Source of the DNA: Oligoflexales bacterium
Lineage (GTDB): Bacteria > Bdellovibrionota_B > Oligoflexia > Oligoflexales > RGVZ01
Length of the DNA: 64,000 nt
Direction of reading: 5' to 3'
Assembly: GCA_947494335.1 (NCBI GenBank)
Contig: CANLUT010000002.1
Coordinates: 1-64,000 of the forward strand
The notes under the pieces were generated by a model, which saw only the letters and a program-made list of their open reading frames with translations, had not been told where the DNA came from and did not search any database. How positions within the stretch are numbered: position 1 is the stretch's first letter; every line of letters starts with the position of its first letter. Below, piece by piece: positions 1 to 7,993 of this stretch. The position numbers were made by a program, and so were the translations under genes.

Positions 1-138
1 AAAATTTACAGGTAACAGATTGCTTATTTATTTAAGTCTCCAATGGAGACCTGTCATCTGCAGTCCGAAGACCACAGCGACGAAATACAGCAACCTGTTT
101 ATTGGTTCTTGTTTTTCTGTCGATTCACTATTCAGTTT

Positions 139-148
139 TCAAAGAGCA
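139..148 (-). promoter_or_regulatory. BoxA-like antitermination element of an rRNA leader
   Basis: Read on the minus strand, TGCTCTTTGA continues as AAACTGAATAG, very close to the TGCTCTTTRA/GAAAACTGAATAG elements found in rRNA leaders and 16S-23S spacers of many bacteria. It sits downstream of the TTGACG/TATACC promoter. BoxA binds NusB/S10 for rRNA antitermination. The match is seen directly; the rRNA operon to the left is inferred. Confidence 0.6.
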
Positions 149-222
149 CCGCCAACTTGCTGCTAGAACGCTTGAGCACTAAAGCTTTTACGTTATTTGC
201 GACCAACCGGGCGTGAGGCATT

Positions 223-251
223 GGTATACGCATGACGCATGTGAACGTCAA
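223..251 (-). promoter_or_regulatory. Strong sigma70-type promoter, probably for an rRNA operon
   Basis: On the minus strand, TTGACG (246-251) is followed after exactly 17 bases by TATACC (223-228). Runs of A lie just upstream of the -35 and could act as an UP element. No protein gene follows within the window. A BoxA-like element lies about 75 bases downstream. That arrangement is known for rRNA operon leaders, so I infer that a 16S gene starts beyond the left edge. Confidence 0.6.
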
Positions 252-271
252 ACTTTTTTTTCCGGATTTTT

Positions 272-303
272 AAAAAAAAATGCAGAGCCCACGCACGGAC
301 TCT
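272..303 (-). terminator. Rho-independent terminator of the CheY/CheZ-like trio
   Basis: On the minus strand, AGAG-T-CC, a GTGCGT loop and GG-G-CTCT form a stem with one mismatch (284-303). It is followed by GCA and then nine T (272-280). It lies 74 bases after the stop of the 224-residue gene and just before the rRNA-type promoter, so it separates the two transcription units. Confidence 0.7.
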
Positions 304-376
304 AACACGCTGTATCTATTGGTTTAATGAAACACCGCGGAGTGATTAAAAATAATGCACGCCTGCGGCTAAGTGG

Positions 377-1051
377 TCATCCAGTACGCCGATGATAAGC
401 ACGAACGATGTGAGGCGGGGGACCAAAAATCAGCTTAAAGTTAACCTTCTCTTCCTCAACTGTGTATTGAAGGTACGTTTGCTCAAGCACAGAATCTTTC
501 ATTGCAACAACATCGCTGCGTGTCATTTCTCCGGTAATCACATCAATCATAGATTTTAGTTTTTTACTTACAGCATTGATTCCAAAACAAACGTGCTCAA
601 GTCGCTGTTTGTTGACGTCAGAGTTAGATAGATCACCAACAATTGCGAGCAATACATCTCGCGTATCATCATCAAAGCGCGACATTGATTCCATGTGTTT
701 TGAAAAAACACCTGACATCAGTCGCAAGTCATTTGCCGAGTCACGCAAATTCACAAGTGGTTCCTCAGACTCTAGCGATCCGCTTTTTGCCATTTCAAAC
801 ACATAATCTGCAGACTTTTGAGAAAAATTCATCATCTTCAAAATGTCATCTGCTGGAGAAAGGTACGACTGTTCCATCATCGCTTCAGACTCTTCTTTCT
901 TCTGTTCTGCAACACCACTGAAATCATGGACCACGCTCATAGCCTGAGTCGTAGAAATTTCAAGCTGAGCACTAGTTTTTTCTATGTGCTCTCGCAGAGC
1001 ATCGGCGTACTCTGCAATAAACTGTATTAATTTCAGCTCAGGAGAAGCCAT
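377..1051 (-). CDS. Helical CheY-linked protein with a CheZ-like D..QR motif
   Basis: 224 residues, almost entirely helical by composition, no signal peptide or membrane segment, so cytoplasmic. Residues 145-152 read DVNKQRLE. CheZ phosphatases carry a D-x-x-x-Q pair (D143/Q147 in E. coli, often DxTGQR in other species) at the tip of a long hairpin, and D145/Q149 here has the same spacing within a similar-length protein. The gene is last in a three-gene minus-strand unit, 22 bases after a CheY-type receiver. GAGG four bases before the ATG supports the start. I infer a CheZ-like phosphatase or partner of that receiver. Overall similarity to CheZ is not obvious by eye, so a lineage-specific helical adaptor remains possible. 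Confidence 0.55.
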   Translation of the reverse strand: MASPELKLIQFIAEYADALREHIEKTSAQLEISTTQAMSVVHDFSGVAEQKKEESEAMMEQSYLSPADDILKMMNFSQKSADYVFEMAKSGSLESEEPLVNLRDSANDLRLMSGVFSKHMESMSRFDDDTRDVLLAIVGDLSNSDVNKQRLEHVCFGINAVSKKLKSMIDVITGEMTRSDVVAMKDSVLEQTYLQYTVEEEKVNFKLIFGPPPHIVRAYHRRTG

Positions 1052-1073
1052 AAAACCTCGGCGAAAATTTGAA

Positions 1074-1448
1074 TCAAGCCGCTCCGGTTAACTTATTCAC
1101 CGCAGCAATTAGTTGATCTGGTTTAAATGGCTTTACTATCCAACCTCGAGCTCCAGCTGCCTTCGCACGTTCAATTAACTCGCCACTACCTTCCGTCGTC
1201 AACATGACGATTGGCAGTGCCTTGTGTTTGGCATCGGCTTTGATCGCTTCAACCATTTCCAGCCCATTCATGTTGGGCATATTCACATCACTGATGATCA
1301 TGGCAACATCATCATTCTGACTAAGCTTAACGATGCCATCTTTGCCATCTTCGGCCTCAACGACGACAAATCCGCCCTTCGTCAGAGTGAATGACACCTG
1401 CTGTCTGATGGTACGTGAATCATCGACAATCAATATTTTTTTTCCCAT
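1074..1448 (-). CDS. Single-domain CheY-like response regulator
   Basis: 124 residues, the full length of one receiver domain and nothing else. The acidic pair D9/D10, phospho-acceptor D54 (SDVNMPNMNG), T84/T85 and K106 (VKPF) are all present, so it should be phosphorylated and act through protein contacts rather than DNA. GGGGGAG six bases before the ATG is a strong ribosome site. It lies between two helical proteins carrying CheZ-like motifs, so the trio probably forms one phospho-signalling module. No kinase gene is adjacent, so the phosphodonor must be encoded elsewhere. Close in type to CheY, but a motility role is not proven. Confidence 0.9.
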   Translation of the reverse strand: MGKKILIVDDSRTIRQQVSFTLTKGGFVVVEAEDGKDGIVKLSQNDDVAMIISDVNMPNMNGLEMVEAIKADAKHKALPIVMLTTEGSGELIERAKAAGARGWIVKPFKPDQLIAAVNKLTGAA

Positions 1449-1506
1449 ACCCTACTCCCCCACATAAAACTGATGATATCTAAAACTTTTGCACTACTTG
1501 CCATGT

Positions 1507-2118
1507 CTAGCGACCTAAAAACTCGCTGAACACCCTAGCCTTATTACTACCACTCACATCGACCTGAAGAGCCGACAACAGGTCTCTTTTTATTTGTTCT
1601 ACAAACTCATGCGAGATCTCTCCGCACACACGATATTGCACCAAAACCTGTTGCATAGCCTCATTTAGGGCGCGAAGCGCGTTGATCTCCTGTTGCAATC
1701 GCTGCAAGGACAGCTGATCCACCGTTTTCACCACCTCAAGAGACGAGAGAAAATGCCCTAAAGACGATTCCAACACTTTAATGTTGGACATATGCAAGGC
1801 CATGGTATCGCTAACTGGCCGAGCCAATCCAACTGGATCATTAAAAAGTGGATCAGACTTTGAAATCCTCACCGTCTGAAATAATTCCGTCTGTGGATTT
1901 TTTATCTGGAAACTATCACCGCGCTCCAGATCAGCACGGCCCTTGGAGGCGATCTCGTTGACCTCATTGTCAAGACTTGCCGCAGTTGCGCTCAATGTGC
2001 TGGCAACGACCTCAAGATGCAGGGACATGAGATGTGAAAAATCACCAATAAAGCGCGCAAGTTCTCCGTAACTTTGCTGAAATGGCAAATCCGAATCTTT
2101 GCGTAATATTGTATTCAT
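1507..2118 (-). CDS. Helical protein, first gene of the CheY trio, CheZ-like motif
   Basis: 203 residues, helix-rich, no signal peptide. It resembles the 224-residue protein at the other end of the unit in size and helical pattern. Residues 134-141 read DQLSLQRL, sharing the QRL core, with the Asp five rather than four residues before the Gln. I infer a diverged paralogue: one copy may have kept CheZ-like chemistry (D..Q spacing 4) while this one became a scaffold. AGGA six bases before the ATG supports the start. It leads the transcription unit, 58 bases ahead of the receiver gene. Specific function unknown. Confidence 0.5.
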   Translation of the reverse strand: MNTILRKDSDLPFQQSYGELARFIGDFSHLMSLHLEVVASTLSATAASLDNEVNEIASKGRADLERGDSFQIKNPQTELFQTVRISKSDPLFNDPVGLARPVSDTMALHMSNIKVLESSLGHFLSSLEVVKTVDQLSLQRLQQEINALRALNEAMQQVLVQYRVCGEISHEFVEQIKRDLLSALQVDVSGSNKARVFSEFLGR

Positions 2119-2446
2119 TTTGATCCTGCTTTTTCCGACGACGATCTCTCAGTTTATCGGACCGCGCCCTTCAAGCTTTAAGACAACCAATTACAAGCCT
2201 GATCAAGTGACTGAAAAAAAAGCATGGGCAACGCCGACCACTGCATGTAATCACCCAGTATTAGGAAAAAAACAGACTCGCCTTTGAGAACAACCAAAAT
2301 TTTTTTGAGATCCACTCAAAATAGGTGGAAAATTCCCTGAAAACGCTTGGTCGCGTTACGCCCGCATTGGTTTCAACACCCGACATCAGCCCACGCTTAA
2401 ACGGGCGTTAGCTGTGCTATAATAGGAGCTTACCCACCTGCGACTA
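2119..2446. other. Divergent intergenic region before the SNF2 gene
   Basis: About 330 bases between the divergent CheY unit and the SNF2 helicase. A perfect -10 hexamer near its right end is the only clear signal. A short plus-strand open frame at its left end overlaps the upstream gene and has no ribosome site. Confidence 0.5.
2396..2423 (+). promoter_or_regulatory. Promoter with perfect -10 directly before the SNF2 gene
   Basis: TATAAT at 2418-2423, with a weak CTTAAA at 2396-2401 (spacer 16). Transcription would start near 2430, only about 17 bases before the ATG. The AGGAG at 2424-2428 would then lie outside the message, and the gene would have a very short leader without a normal ribosome site. 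Confidence 0.5.
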
Positions 2447-5302
2447 ATGGCGGCTAAAGTGGAAATTACAAAGAGCTCACTCATAGAGCATCTCTATGAA
2501 CACATGGACGAAGGCGACTGGCTAGACGGCCTCGATTATTATCAAGCGGGATACGTCACGAAGCTTCGTAATACCGAGGGACTTATTTCGGCAAACGTTG
2601 CCTCAACAGAGCGCCAGCAAGCCGAAGTCCGAATAAAAATTCATCCTGCAGGAAACACAATTCAATGGATCGAATGCACCTGCCGTAAAAATCGTGCATA
2701 TAGCCTGTGGTGCGAGCATATCGGTGCGACCATGCTTCACATTGACCGGGAGCAGCCAGCACTTTTTGCAAAACTTGATCCGAAAATGCCTCTAAAACCG
2801 CCGACGGCTGCGAGTAGAAGACGCCCTGCGGCAGCGACAAGCACACATCCAACGGCAACCAAACAGGAGAACCCAACACAGTCTCTTTTGAAGCACCTTG
2901 AGGGCGCGATACAAGGGGTCAGTCTGCTTGGCAAAGGGCCAGAGTTGAAAGTCCGTGTCGAAATCAAGCCCGGCAATGTCACGTCATACACGCTGCCACT
3001 GGACGATGCCGCAAAGTTTTTATCCGACAATCAAGGACAAAAATTTCTTGGACAGGATGTAAAAGGTCTACGCGTTGCAACCGCCGTAGCGCGTCCCTGT
3101 CTTAGAATTTTATCCAACGGAGATGGCGGTGAGCTCGATGTTGATCGGATGCTCGCTGTCGATGTGCTTGTCGAAAGTCCTGGGATCAAGTCAACGTCAA
3201 AGGGACCGAAAGCGCTGCTCGGCGAGCCCTTTTCAACTCCGATGAAAGTGGCTTTCCGAAGTAAAAGTGGAAATACGATCGAAACACGTTGGACGCAATT
3301 CGCTGGTTTCAAACCTATGGCGCGACACATTGGTCAGTCTTACGTCTTCGTTGAAGACTTTGGTTACATCCCGTTTGACTCGCAGGCTGTAAATCCAAGT
3401 TGGGCGGAACAGCCATACGCATTTAAACTCGAGGGCGATGATGCTGCCGTCGCATGCACGCAGGGTTTTACCGAAATTGCACGACACGGTGCGACCTACA
3501 TAGAGCCTGGACTCATGGACGGCGTGGTCATAAGCAACCCCACCGTCAGCAAGATAAAAATTATCGCTGGTGACGATCAGTGGTTTAACGTTTCGCCTAT
3601 GTTTGAAACGGGAGACGGCTCTATTTCCATGGTGGATATTCTTCTCGAATACCGCAGCAAAAAACGCGAGTACTTCCGCAGCGGAAAAAAATGGTTAAAA
3701 GTTCCAGAATTTGTCACTCAATATGCCTGGCAAGTAGACGAAAGTAATAAGTCATTAAAGCTGGACACCGTGGCGATGATTCGCTTCAAGGCAGCCATTG
3801 GCGAACTGGATAAATTTGCAGGTAGTAAAAAGCTCCTCGACAAGCTACGAGAACGCACAGAATTCCAGGCAGAGACGACACCACCAAAACTTGACGGAAG
3901 CCGCCTGCAGCTGCGTACGTATCAATCCGAAGGATATGGATGGATGTGGTGGCTACACGCAAACGGCTTGAGTGGTCTACTTGCTGACGAGATGGGTCTT
4001 GGAAAGACTCACCAGACGATGGCCCTACTGCATGCAATCAGTCAATCCAAAAAGAATCCTAAATTCCTCGTTATTTGTCCAACTACTGTGCTTGATCACT
4101 GGCTTGATAAGATCGAAGAATTTGCACCGGGACTAAAACCAATCAAGTACCACGGTCTTAAACGCCAGGGACTTTTAACAGGGCTTGGATCACAGAAGCA
4201 CACTGTCTTAAGTAGCTACGGCATTGTTATGCGAGACATTGCACAACTCGGCGCTGTCGACTGGGACGTCGTTGTTCTCGATGAAGCTCATTTCGTGAAA
4301 AACAATGACACCGCGACCTACCGCGCTGTATGCAATCTCAAAAGTAAAAGTCGATTCTGCCTAAGCGGAACACCTATGGAGAATCATCTTGGAGAATTGA
4401 AGGCTGTCTTTGATTTCTTGGTCCCAGGCTATCTCGGATCAGATGATTTTTTCAAAAAGAAGTGGATTCAGCCGATAACAAACGGAGTCGAAACAGCACA
4501 GGATATGAGCCTGCAAAAGTTGATTCATCCGTTTAAAATGCGCCGAACAAAGAATCTTGTACTTAAAGATCTTCCTGAAAAGGTAGAAGACATCCGGCAT
4601 TGCTCACTCTCGGAAGAGCAGCAAACCATGTATCGGCAGACCATGGAAATGAAGGTCAGGCCTTTAATGGAGCTCGTGAAAGACGAAAATAAAGCCGTAC
4701 CGTTTTTACATGTTTTTTCTGTTTTAACGTTACTGAAGCAAATCTGCGATCATCCTTCTGTCCTGCGCGGCAAAGACACGTGGCGCGAGCATCAAAGCGG
4801 AAAGTTTGAATTATTTAAAGAGCTGATTCAGGAAGCAATCGAAAGTGGGCACAAGGTTGTTGTGTATTCCCAGTACCTCGACATGCTCGCGATCATCAGT
4901 GATTATTTAAAGAGTGAATCCATTGACCACGAAGTACTCACCGGAAGCACAACAAACCGTGGCAAGGTTATTGAGCGTTTTCAGAAAGACGACAACTGCA
5001 AGGTTTTCTGCGCATCGCTCCTCGCTGGCGGTATCGGTATCGATCTGACATCAGCGAACGTTGTGATTCACTATGATCGCTGGTGGAATGCAAGCAAGGA
5101 AAATCAGGCCACAGACCGGGTTCATCGGATCGGCCAGAACAGGAATGTTCAGGTCTTAAAACTGGTCACTCGAGACACTCTTGAAGAACGGATAGACCAA
5201 CTGATTAAAAAGAAAAAGGCGTTATTTGAGAAATTCCTTGATCAGGACGAGGAAATCTTTAAATCTCTCACGCGCAGCGAAATTATCGAGCTCTTGGATT
5301 AA
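2447..5302 (+). CDS. SWIM-type zinc finger SNF2-family helicase
   Basis: 951 residues. The N-terminus has a SWIM zinc finger, C77-x-C79 ... C89-x-H91. Residues 140-400 are a less conserved middle region. The two-lobed SNF2 motor begins near 490: Walker A DEMGLGKT (K520), DEAH box at 612-615, and C-terminal motif VI around 889-897 (TDRVHRIGQ). Such proteins are ATP-dependent double-stranded DNA translocases that remodel DNA-protein complexes; bacterial SWIM-SNF2 proteins are widespread but poorly characterised. The stop lies 31 bases before the murA start, so the two may be co-transcribed. Identification as a SWIM-SNF2 ATPase is firm; its cellular target is unknown. Confidence 0.93.
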   Translation: MAAKVEITKSSLIEHLYEHMDEGDWLDGLDYYQAGYVTKLRNTEGLISANVASTERQQAEVRIKIHPAGNTIQWIECTCRKNRAYSLWCEHIGATMLHIDREQPALFAKLDPKMPLKPPTAASRRRPAAATSTHPTATKQENPTQSLLKHLEGAIQGVSLLGKGPELKVRVEIKPGNVTSYTLPLDDAAKFLSDNQGQKFLGQDVKGLRVATAVARPCLRILSNGDGGELDVDRMLAVDVLVESPGIKSTSKGPKALLGEPFSTPMKVAFRSKSGNTIETRWTQFAGFKPMARHIGQSYVFVEDFGYIPFDSQAVNPSWAEQPYAFKLEGDDAAVACTQGFTEIARHGATYIEPGLMDGVVISNPTVSKIKIIAGDDQWFNVSPMFETGDGSISMVDILLEYRSKKREYFRSGKKWLKVPEFVTQYAWQVDESNKSLKLDTVAMIRFKAAIGELDKFAGSKKLLDKLRERTEFQAETTPPKLDGSRLQLRTYQSEGYGWMWWLHANGLSGLLADEMGLGKTHQTMALLHAISQSKKNPKFLVICPTTVLDHWLDKIEEFAPGLKPIKYHGLKRQGLLTGLGSQKHTVLSSYGIVMRDIAQLGAVDWDVVVLDEAHFVKNNDTATYRAVCNLKSKSRFCLSGTPMENHLGELKAVFDFLVPGYLGSDDFFKKKWIQPITNGVETAQDMSLQKLIHPFKMRRTKNLVLKDLPEKVEDIRHCSLSEEQQTMYRQTMEMKVRPLMELVKDENKAVPFLHVFSVLTLLKQICDHPSVLRGKDTWREHQSGKFELFKELIQEAIESGHKVVVYSQYLDMLAIISDYLKSESIDHEVLTGSTTNRGKVIERFQKDDNCKVFCASLLAGGIGIDLTSANVVIHYDRWWNASKENQATDRVHRIGQNRNVQVLKLVTRDTLEERIDQLIKKKKALFEKFLDQDEEIFKSLTRSEIIELLD

Positions 5303-5333
5303 GCCGATCATACACATTGGGCAGGAGACAGTT

Positions 5334-6611
5334 ATGGCAAAATTTCATATCGAAGGCGGTCACAAACTCTCGGGTACTGTGACCCCATCTGGCAACAAAA
5401 ATGAAGCTTTGCCAACTCTTATGGCCTGCTTACTCACAGACGATCCAGTCACCTATCGTCGCATGCCAAAAATCGGAGACGTGGTTACCACCTGTGATGT
5501 GCTTGCAGACCTCGGGGTCGACGTGACCTGGCAAGCCGATGATGTGCTGACGCTCTGCGCCCGAAACGCAAAATATAAAAAACCCAATCCTGATCTTTGT
5601 GCAAAAATCCGTGCGTCCATTCTCCTGTTAGGACCCATGCTCGCTCGATTTGGGCGCGTGGAACTGGCACTTCCTGGAGGTGACGTCATCGGCGCGCGCC
5701 GTATTGACACACACTGGGAGGGAATAGAAGCCCTCGGCGGAACATTGAAATTGAACCAATCGATCGTTGGCGAGATCAAAACCATAAAAGGTACTGATGT
5801 TTATCTGGACGAACCATCTGTCACTGGTACTGAGAATTTACTTCTTCTAGCGGTTAAATGTCAGGGCACAGCGATTTTGCATAACGCCGCCTGTGAGCCA
5901 CATGTTGTAGGACTTTGTAATCTTTTGAATGCAATGGGCGCAAAAATATCGGGGATTGGATCAAATAGGCTCGTGATTGAAGGTGTAAAGACGTTAAAGG
6001 GTGCAACTCACACAATTGGCCCAGACTTTATGGAGGTTGGTAGTTTTCTTTGTCTTGGATCAATGGCTGGCGGGAAAGTTACCATCAAAGATACAAGACC
6101 AGAAGACATGGGTTTTGTGCTTAAGACGCTTGCCCGTCTAGGCATTGTTCCAACCATCGACGGACTGCACATGACAGTCGATGGAAGTAAGCCTCTCGTT
6201 ATGAAAAAAGACATCGGTGGTCGTATAGGCACTATCTATTCTGGACCATGGCCCGCATACCCCACGGATCTAATGAGCGTCGCGATTGTCGCAGCAACGC
6301 AATCGCTGGGTACGACGATCTTTTTTGAAAAGATGTTTGAAGGTCGTATGTTCTTCACAGATAAGCTTATGCAAATGGGAGCCAACATCGTCCTTTGCGA
6401 TCCTCACCGCATTGTGGTCAATGGCGCGTCCAAGCTTTTTGCGGCACGCATGAGCTCCCCGGATGTCCGAGCTGGAATGAGCCTCATCATGGCCGCTCTC
6501 GTCGCGGAGGGGACAAGCGTCATCGACAACATTTACCAAGTTGAGCGTGGGTATTTTAATATCGAAAATAAGTTAAAGCAGCTCGGTGCAAAAATTACTC
6601 GTGAGGATTAA
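5334..6611 (+). CDS. murA: UDP-N-acetylglucosamine 1-carboxyvinyltransferase, Asp variant
   Basis: 425 residues, normal MurA length. It makes enolpyruvyl-UDP-GlcNAc from PEP and UDP-GlcNAc, the first committed step of peptidoglycan synthesis, in the cytoplasm. K22-N23 of SGNKNEALP match the substrate-binding pair, and the C-terminal RAG...RGY region is intact. The position of the catalytic Cys (E. coli C115) is Asp here: PGGDVIGAR, D117. The same Cys-to-Asp change is known from Mycobacterium tuberculosis and Chlamydia and gives intrinsic fosfomycin resistance with retained activity. I chose the ATG preceded by AGGAG; an upstream in-frame ATG lies inside the SNF2 gene and has no ribosome site. 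Confidence 0.95.
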   Translation: MAKFHIEGGHKLSGTVTPSGNKNEALPTLMACLLTDDPVTYRRMPKIGDVVTTCDVLADLGVDVTWQADDVLTLCARNAKYKKPNPDLCAKIRASILLLGPMLARFGRVELALPGGDVIGARRIDTHWEGIEALGGTLKLNQSIVGEIKTIKGTDVYLDEPSVTGTENLLLLAVKCQGTAILHNAACEPHVVGLCNLLNAMGAKISGIGSNRLVIEGVKTLKGATHTIGPDFMEVGSFLCLGSMAGGKVTIKDTRPEDMGFVLKTLARLGIVPTIDGLHMTVDGSKPLVMKKDIGGRIGTIYSGPWPAYPTDLMSVAIVAATQSLGTTIFFEKMFEGRMFFTDKLMQMGANIVLCDPHRIVVNGASKLFAARMSSPDVRAGMSLIMAALVAEGTSVIDNIYQVERGYFNIENKLKQLGAKITRED

Positions 6612-6758
6612 ATTTAGAAGTCAAAAGTAAAAAAGACTTTTTAATTTTCACTAAATAATACAAATATTTCAGTTAGTTATGATTTTATTTTAACCTCTAA
6701 ATGAATTATGCCGATCTCCCCCCCCTGAAGTTTTCAAATTCACGGGAGGCTCATTACA

Positions 6759-7772
6759 GTGAAAAAATTTTCTAAAAAATTTCACAGGTCGTATTGGAAG
6801 ACAAGCTCTTTGGGAGCCGCTGTTCTAATTTTAGCAACGTCCAGCTGTAAGCAAGCTAATCAAGTTTCGAGTTCGAAAAGTCTGGATAATTTCACATCAA
6901 GACCAGGGTCCCAGTTAACCTTTAATTCCTGCTCAGGATCATTCACGCCGATTGCTCCAGATGGTCGTCTCGTAGGAAACACTAGTGACGTGACATCTAT
7001 CAAAGTTGCATTATCCGCAGTTCCGTCGGAGCTTCAAGCTGCTTTTTTCAGCGATCTCAAGGGTTCCATAAATGTCGTTAAAGACATTTCTCGATCCTGT
7101 GGATTCTCCCAAGCGTCAGAACAGAGACCAGACGCCTTGCTCGCCTGTTGGCGCGGAGGCGAGGGGGGGATTGCCGTCTTTATTAAGGCAGAGGACGATG
7201 CCAAATTAACAGAACGCAATATAAAGCACTCTGTGGTAAGGATGCTGGGTTATGTTCTAACCGACGTCATACTCAAAGTTAAAAGATCTGGAGATGATGC
7301 TGAGATGGCTGAAAACCCAGCCCTTGCAGCTGTCAAAAAAGATGTGGCTGATGCTTTGACTTCAGACGCACAGAAAAGCAAGGATTACCGTATTCCAGAG
7401 GCATTAAAAGCGGATCAGATCAAATATCATAATGCTGCATTCGCAGAAGCATTTGACTCATTCTACTGTTCTGCTACTTCACGAAGTAAAATGTCCGCAA
7501 ATTTCCCCAAAACTCATGAACTATTCAATGAAATCGCCGCTGTTTTGCCAGGAGCAATCAGCGGGAAGTCTGATGCAGCCCAGAGAGTGGATCTCCCGCC
7601 TTCCTCGCAATCTTCAAAGTCTCAAGCAGAGTTTGCTCTTTGGGGTCGTTGGGGCTGGGGCAACGGTCCTTTTCGCCAAGCGTTCTCTAACTGGTCGAGC
7701 TACAGATCTAATGGAGGCGGATTTATGAATTTTCGCCGCTGGAGTAATGACGGTGGATTCTTCTTCCGCTGA
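6759..7772 (+). CDS. Putative lipoprotein with Trp/Gly/Arg/Phe-rich tail
   Basis: 337 residues starting at GTG, with GGGAGG ten bases upstream. A basic N-terminus and a hydrophobic stretch end in ATSSC, a slightly unusual lipobox (Cys near 30), so export and possible lipidation are likely. The middle (70-270) has no family I recognise and contains three further Cys. The last 45 residues are strikingly aromatic and glycine-rich (WGRWGWGNGPFRQ and on to a final GGFFFR). A comparable aromatic or Tyr/Gly tail occurs in two other secreted proteins of this window. Function unknown; a surface or cell-wall interaction is a guess. Confidence 0.7.
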   Translation: MKKFSKKFHRSYWKTSSLGAAVLILATSSCKQANQVSSSKSLDNFTSRPGSQLTFNSCSGSFTPIAPDGRLVGNTSDVTSIKVALSAVPSELQAAFFSDLKGSINVVKDISRSCGFSQASEQRPDALLACWRGGEGGIAVFIKAEDDAKLTERNIKHSVVRMLGYVLTDVILKVKRSGDDAEMAENPALAAVKKDVADALTSDAQKSKDYRIPEALKADQIKYHNAAFAEAFDSFYCSATSRSKMSANFPKTHELFNEIAAVLPGAISGKSDAAQRVDLPPSSQSSKSQAEFALWGRWGWGNGPFRQAFSNWSSYRSNGGGFMNFRRWSNDGGFFFR

Positions 7773-7808
7773 ATCACTGATCGAAAGTTTACGCATTAAT
7801 TAAATGAG

Positions 7809-7885
7809 TGGTGGCGAAGGGGGGAGTCGAACCCCCGACCTGTGGGTTATGAATCCACCGCTCTAACCATCTGAGCTACCTCGCC
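7809..7885 (-). tRNA. tRNA-Met (CAT anticodon)
   Basis: A 77-base cloverleaf on the minus strand. The acceptor GGCGAGG pairs with CTTCGCC, followed by an encoded ACCA end. The D arm is GCTC...GAGC, the anticodon loop TTCATAA gives CAT, and the T arm is GGGGG-TTCGACT-CCCCC. There is an A-C mismatch at the base of the anticodon stem. CAT could also be the lysidine-modified Ile tRNA; the first pair G-C rather than C-A rules out the initiator. Confidence 0.93.
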
Positions 7886-7900
7886 GTCGGGAAGGGGTAG

Positions 7901-7930
7901 ATAATTAGAGGAATTTCGGGGGGTTGTCAA
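7901..7930 (-). promoter_or_regulatory. Promoter of tRNA-Met
   Basis: A perfect -35 TTGACA (7925-7930) on the minus strand is followed after 18 bases by AATTAT (7901-7906). It ends 15 bases before the mature tRNA 5' end. Confidence 0.6.
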
Positions 7931-7993
7931 TCAGGCAATTAAAGCCTTAAAATTGATAACTTAGGTGCCAAAAAGGAAGAGGTTTTAGCCCCA

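Larger units (their letters stand above)
1..376. other. Intergenic leader region, no protein gene
   Basis: No credible coding sequence. It holds the minus-strand promoter, the BoxA-like element, and a 15-base inverted repeat at 36-50 (GTCTCCA, central A, TGGAGAC). Just left of the 377 gene is a terminator hairpin. Confidence 0.6.

Noticed and set aside
1665-1685. CGCGAAGCGCG resembling the palindrome beside the GIY-YIG gene
   Set aside because: Inside a coding gene, lacks the outer arms; taken as chance.
2099-2287. 62-residue plus-strand frame with a hydrophobic start
   Set aside because: Its start overlaps the opposite gene, there is no ribosome site, and the rest is low in protein character.
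5226-5333. N-terminal extension of murA
   Set aside because: Lies inside the SNF2 gene, lacks an SD and is absent from the family.
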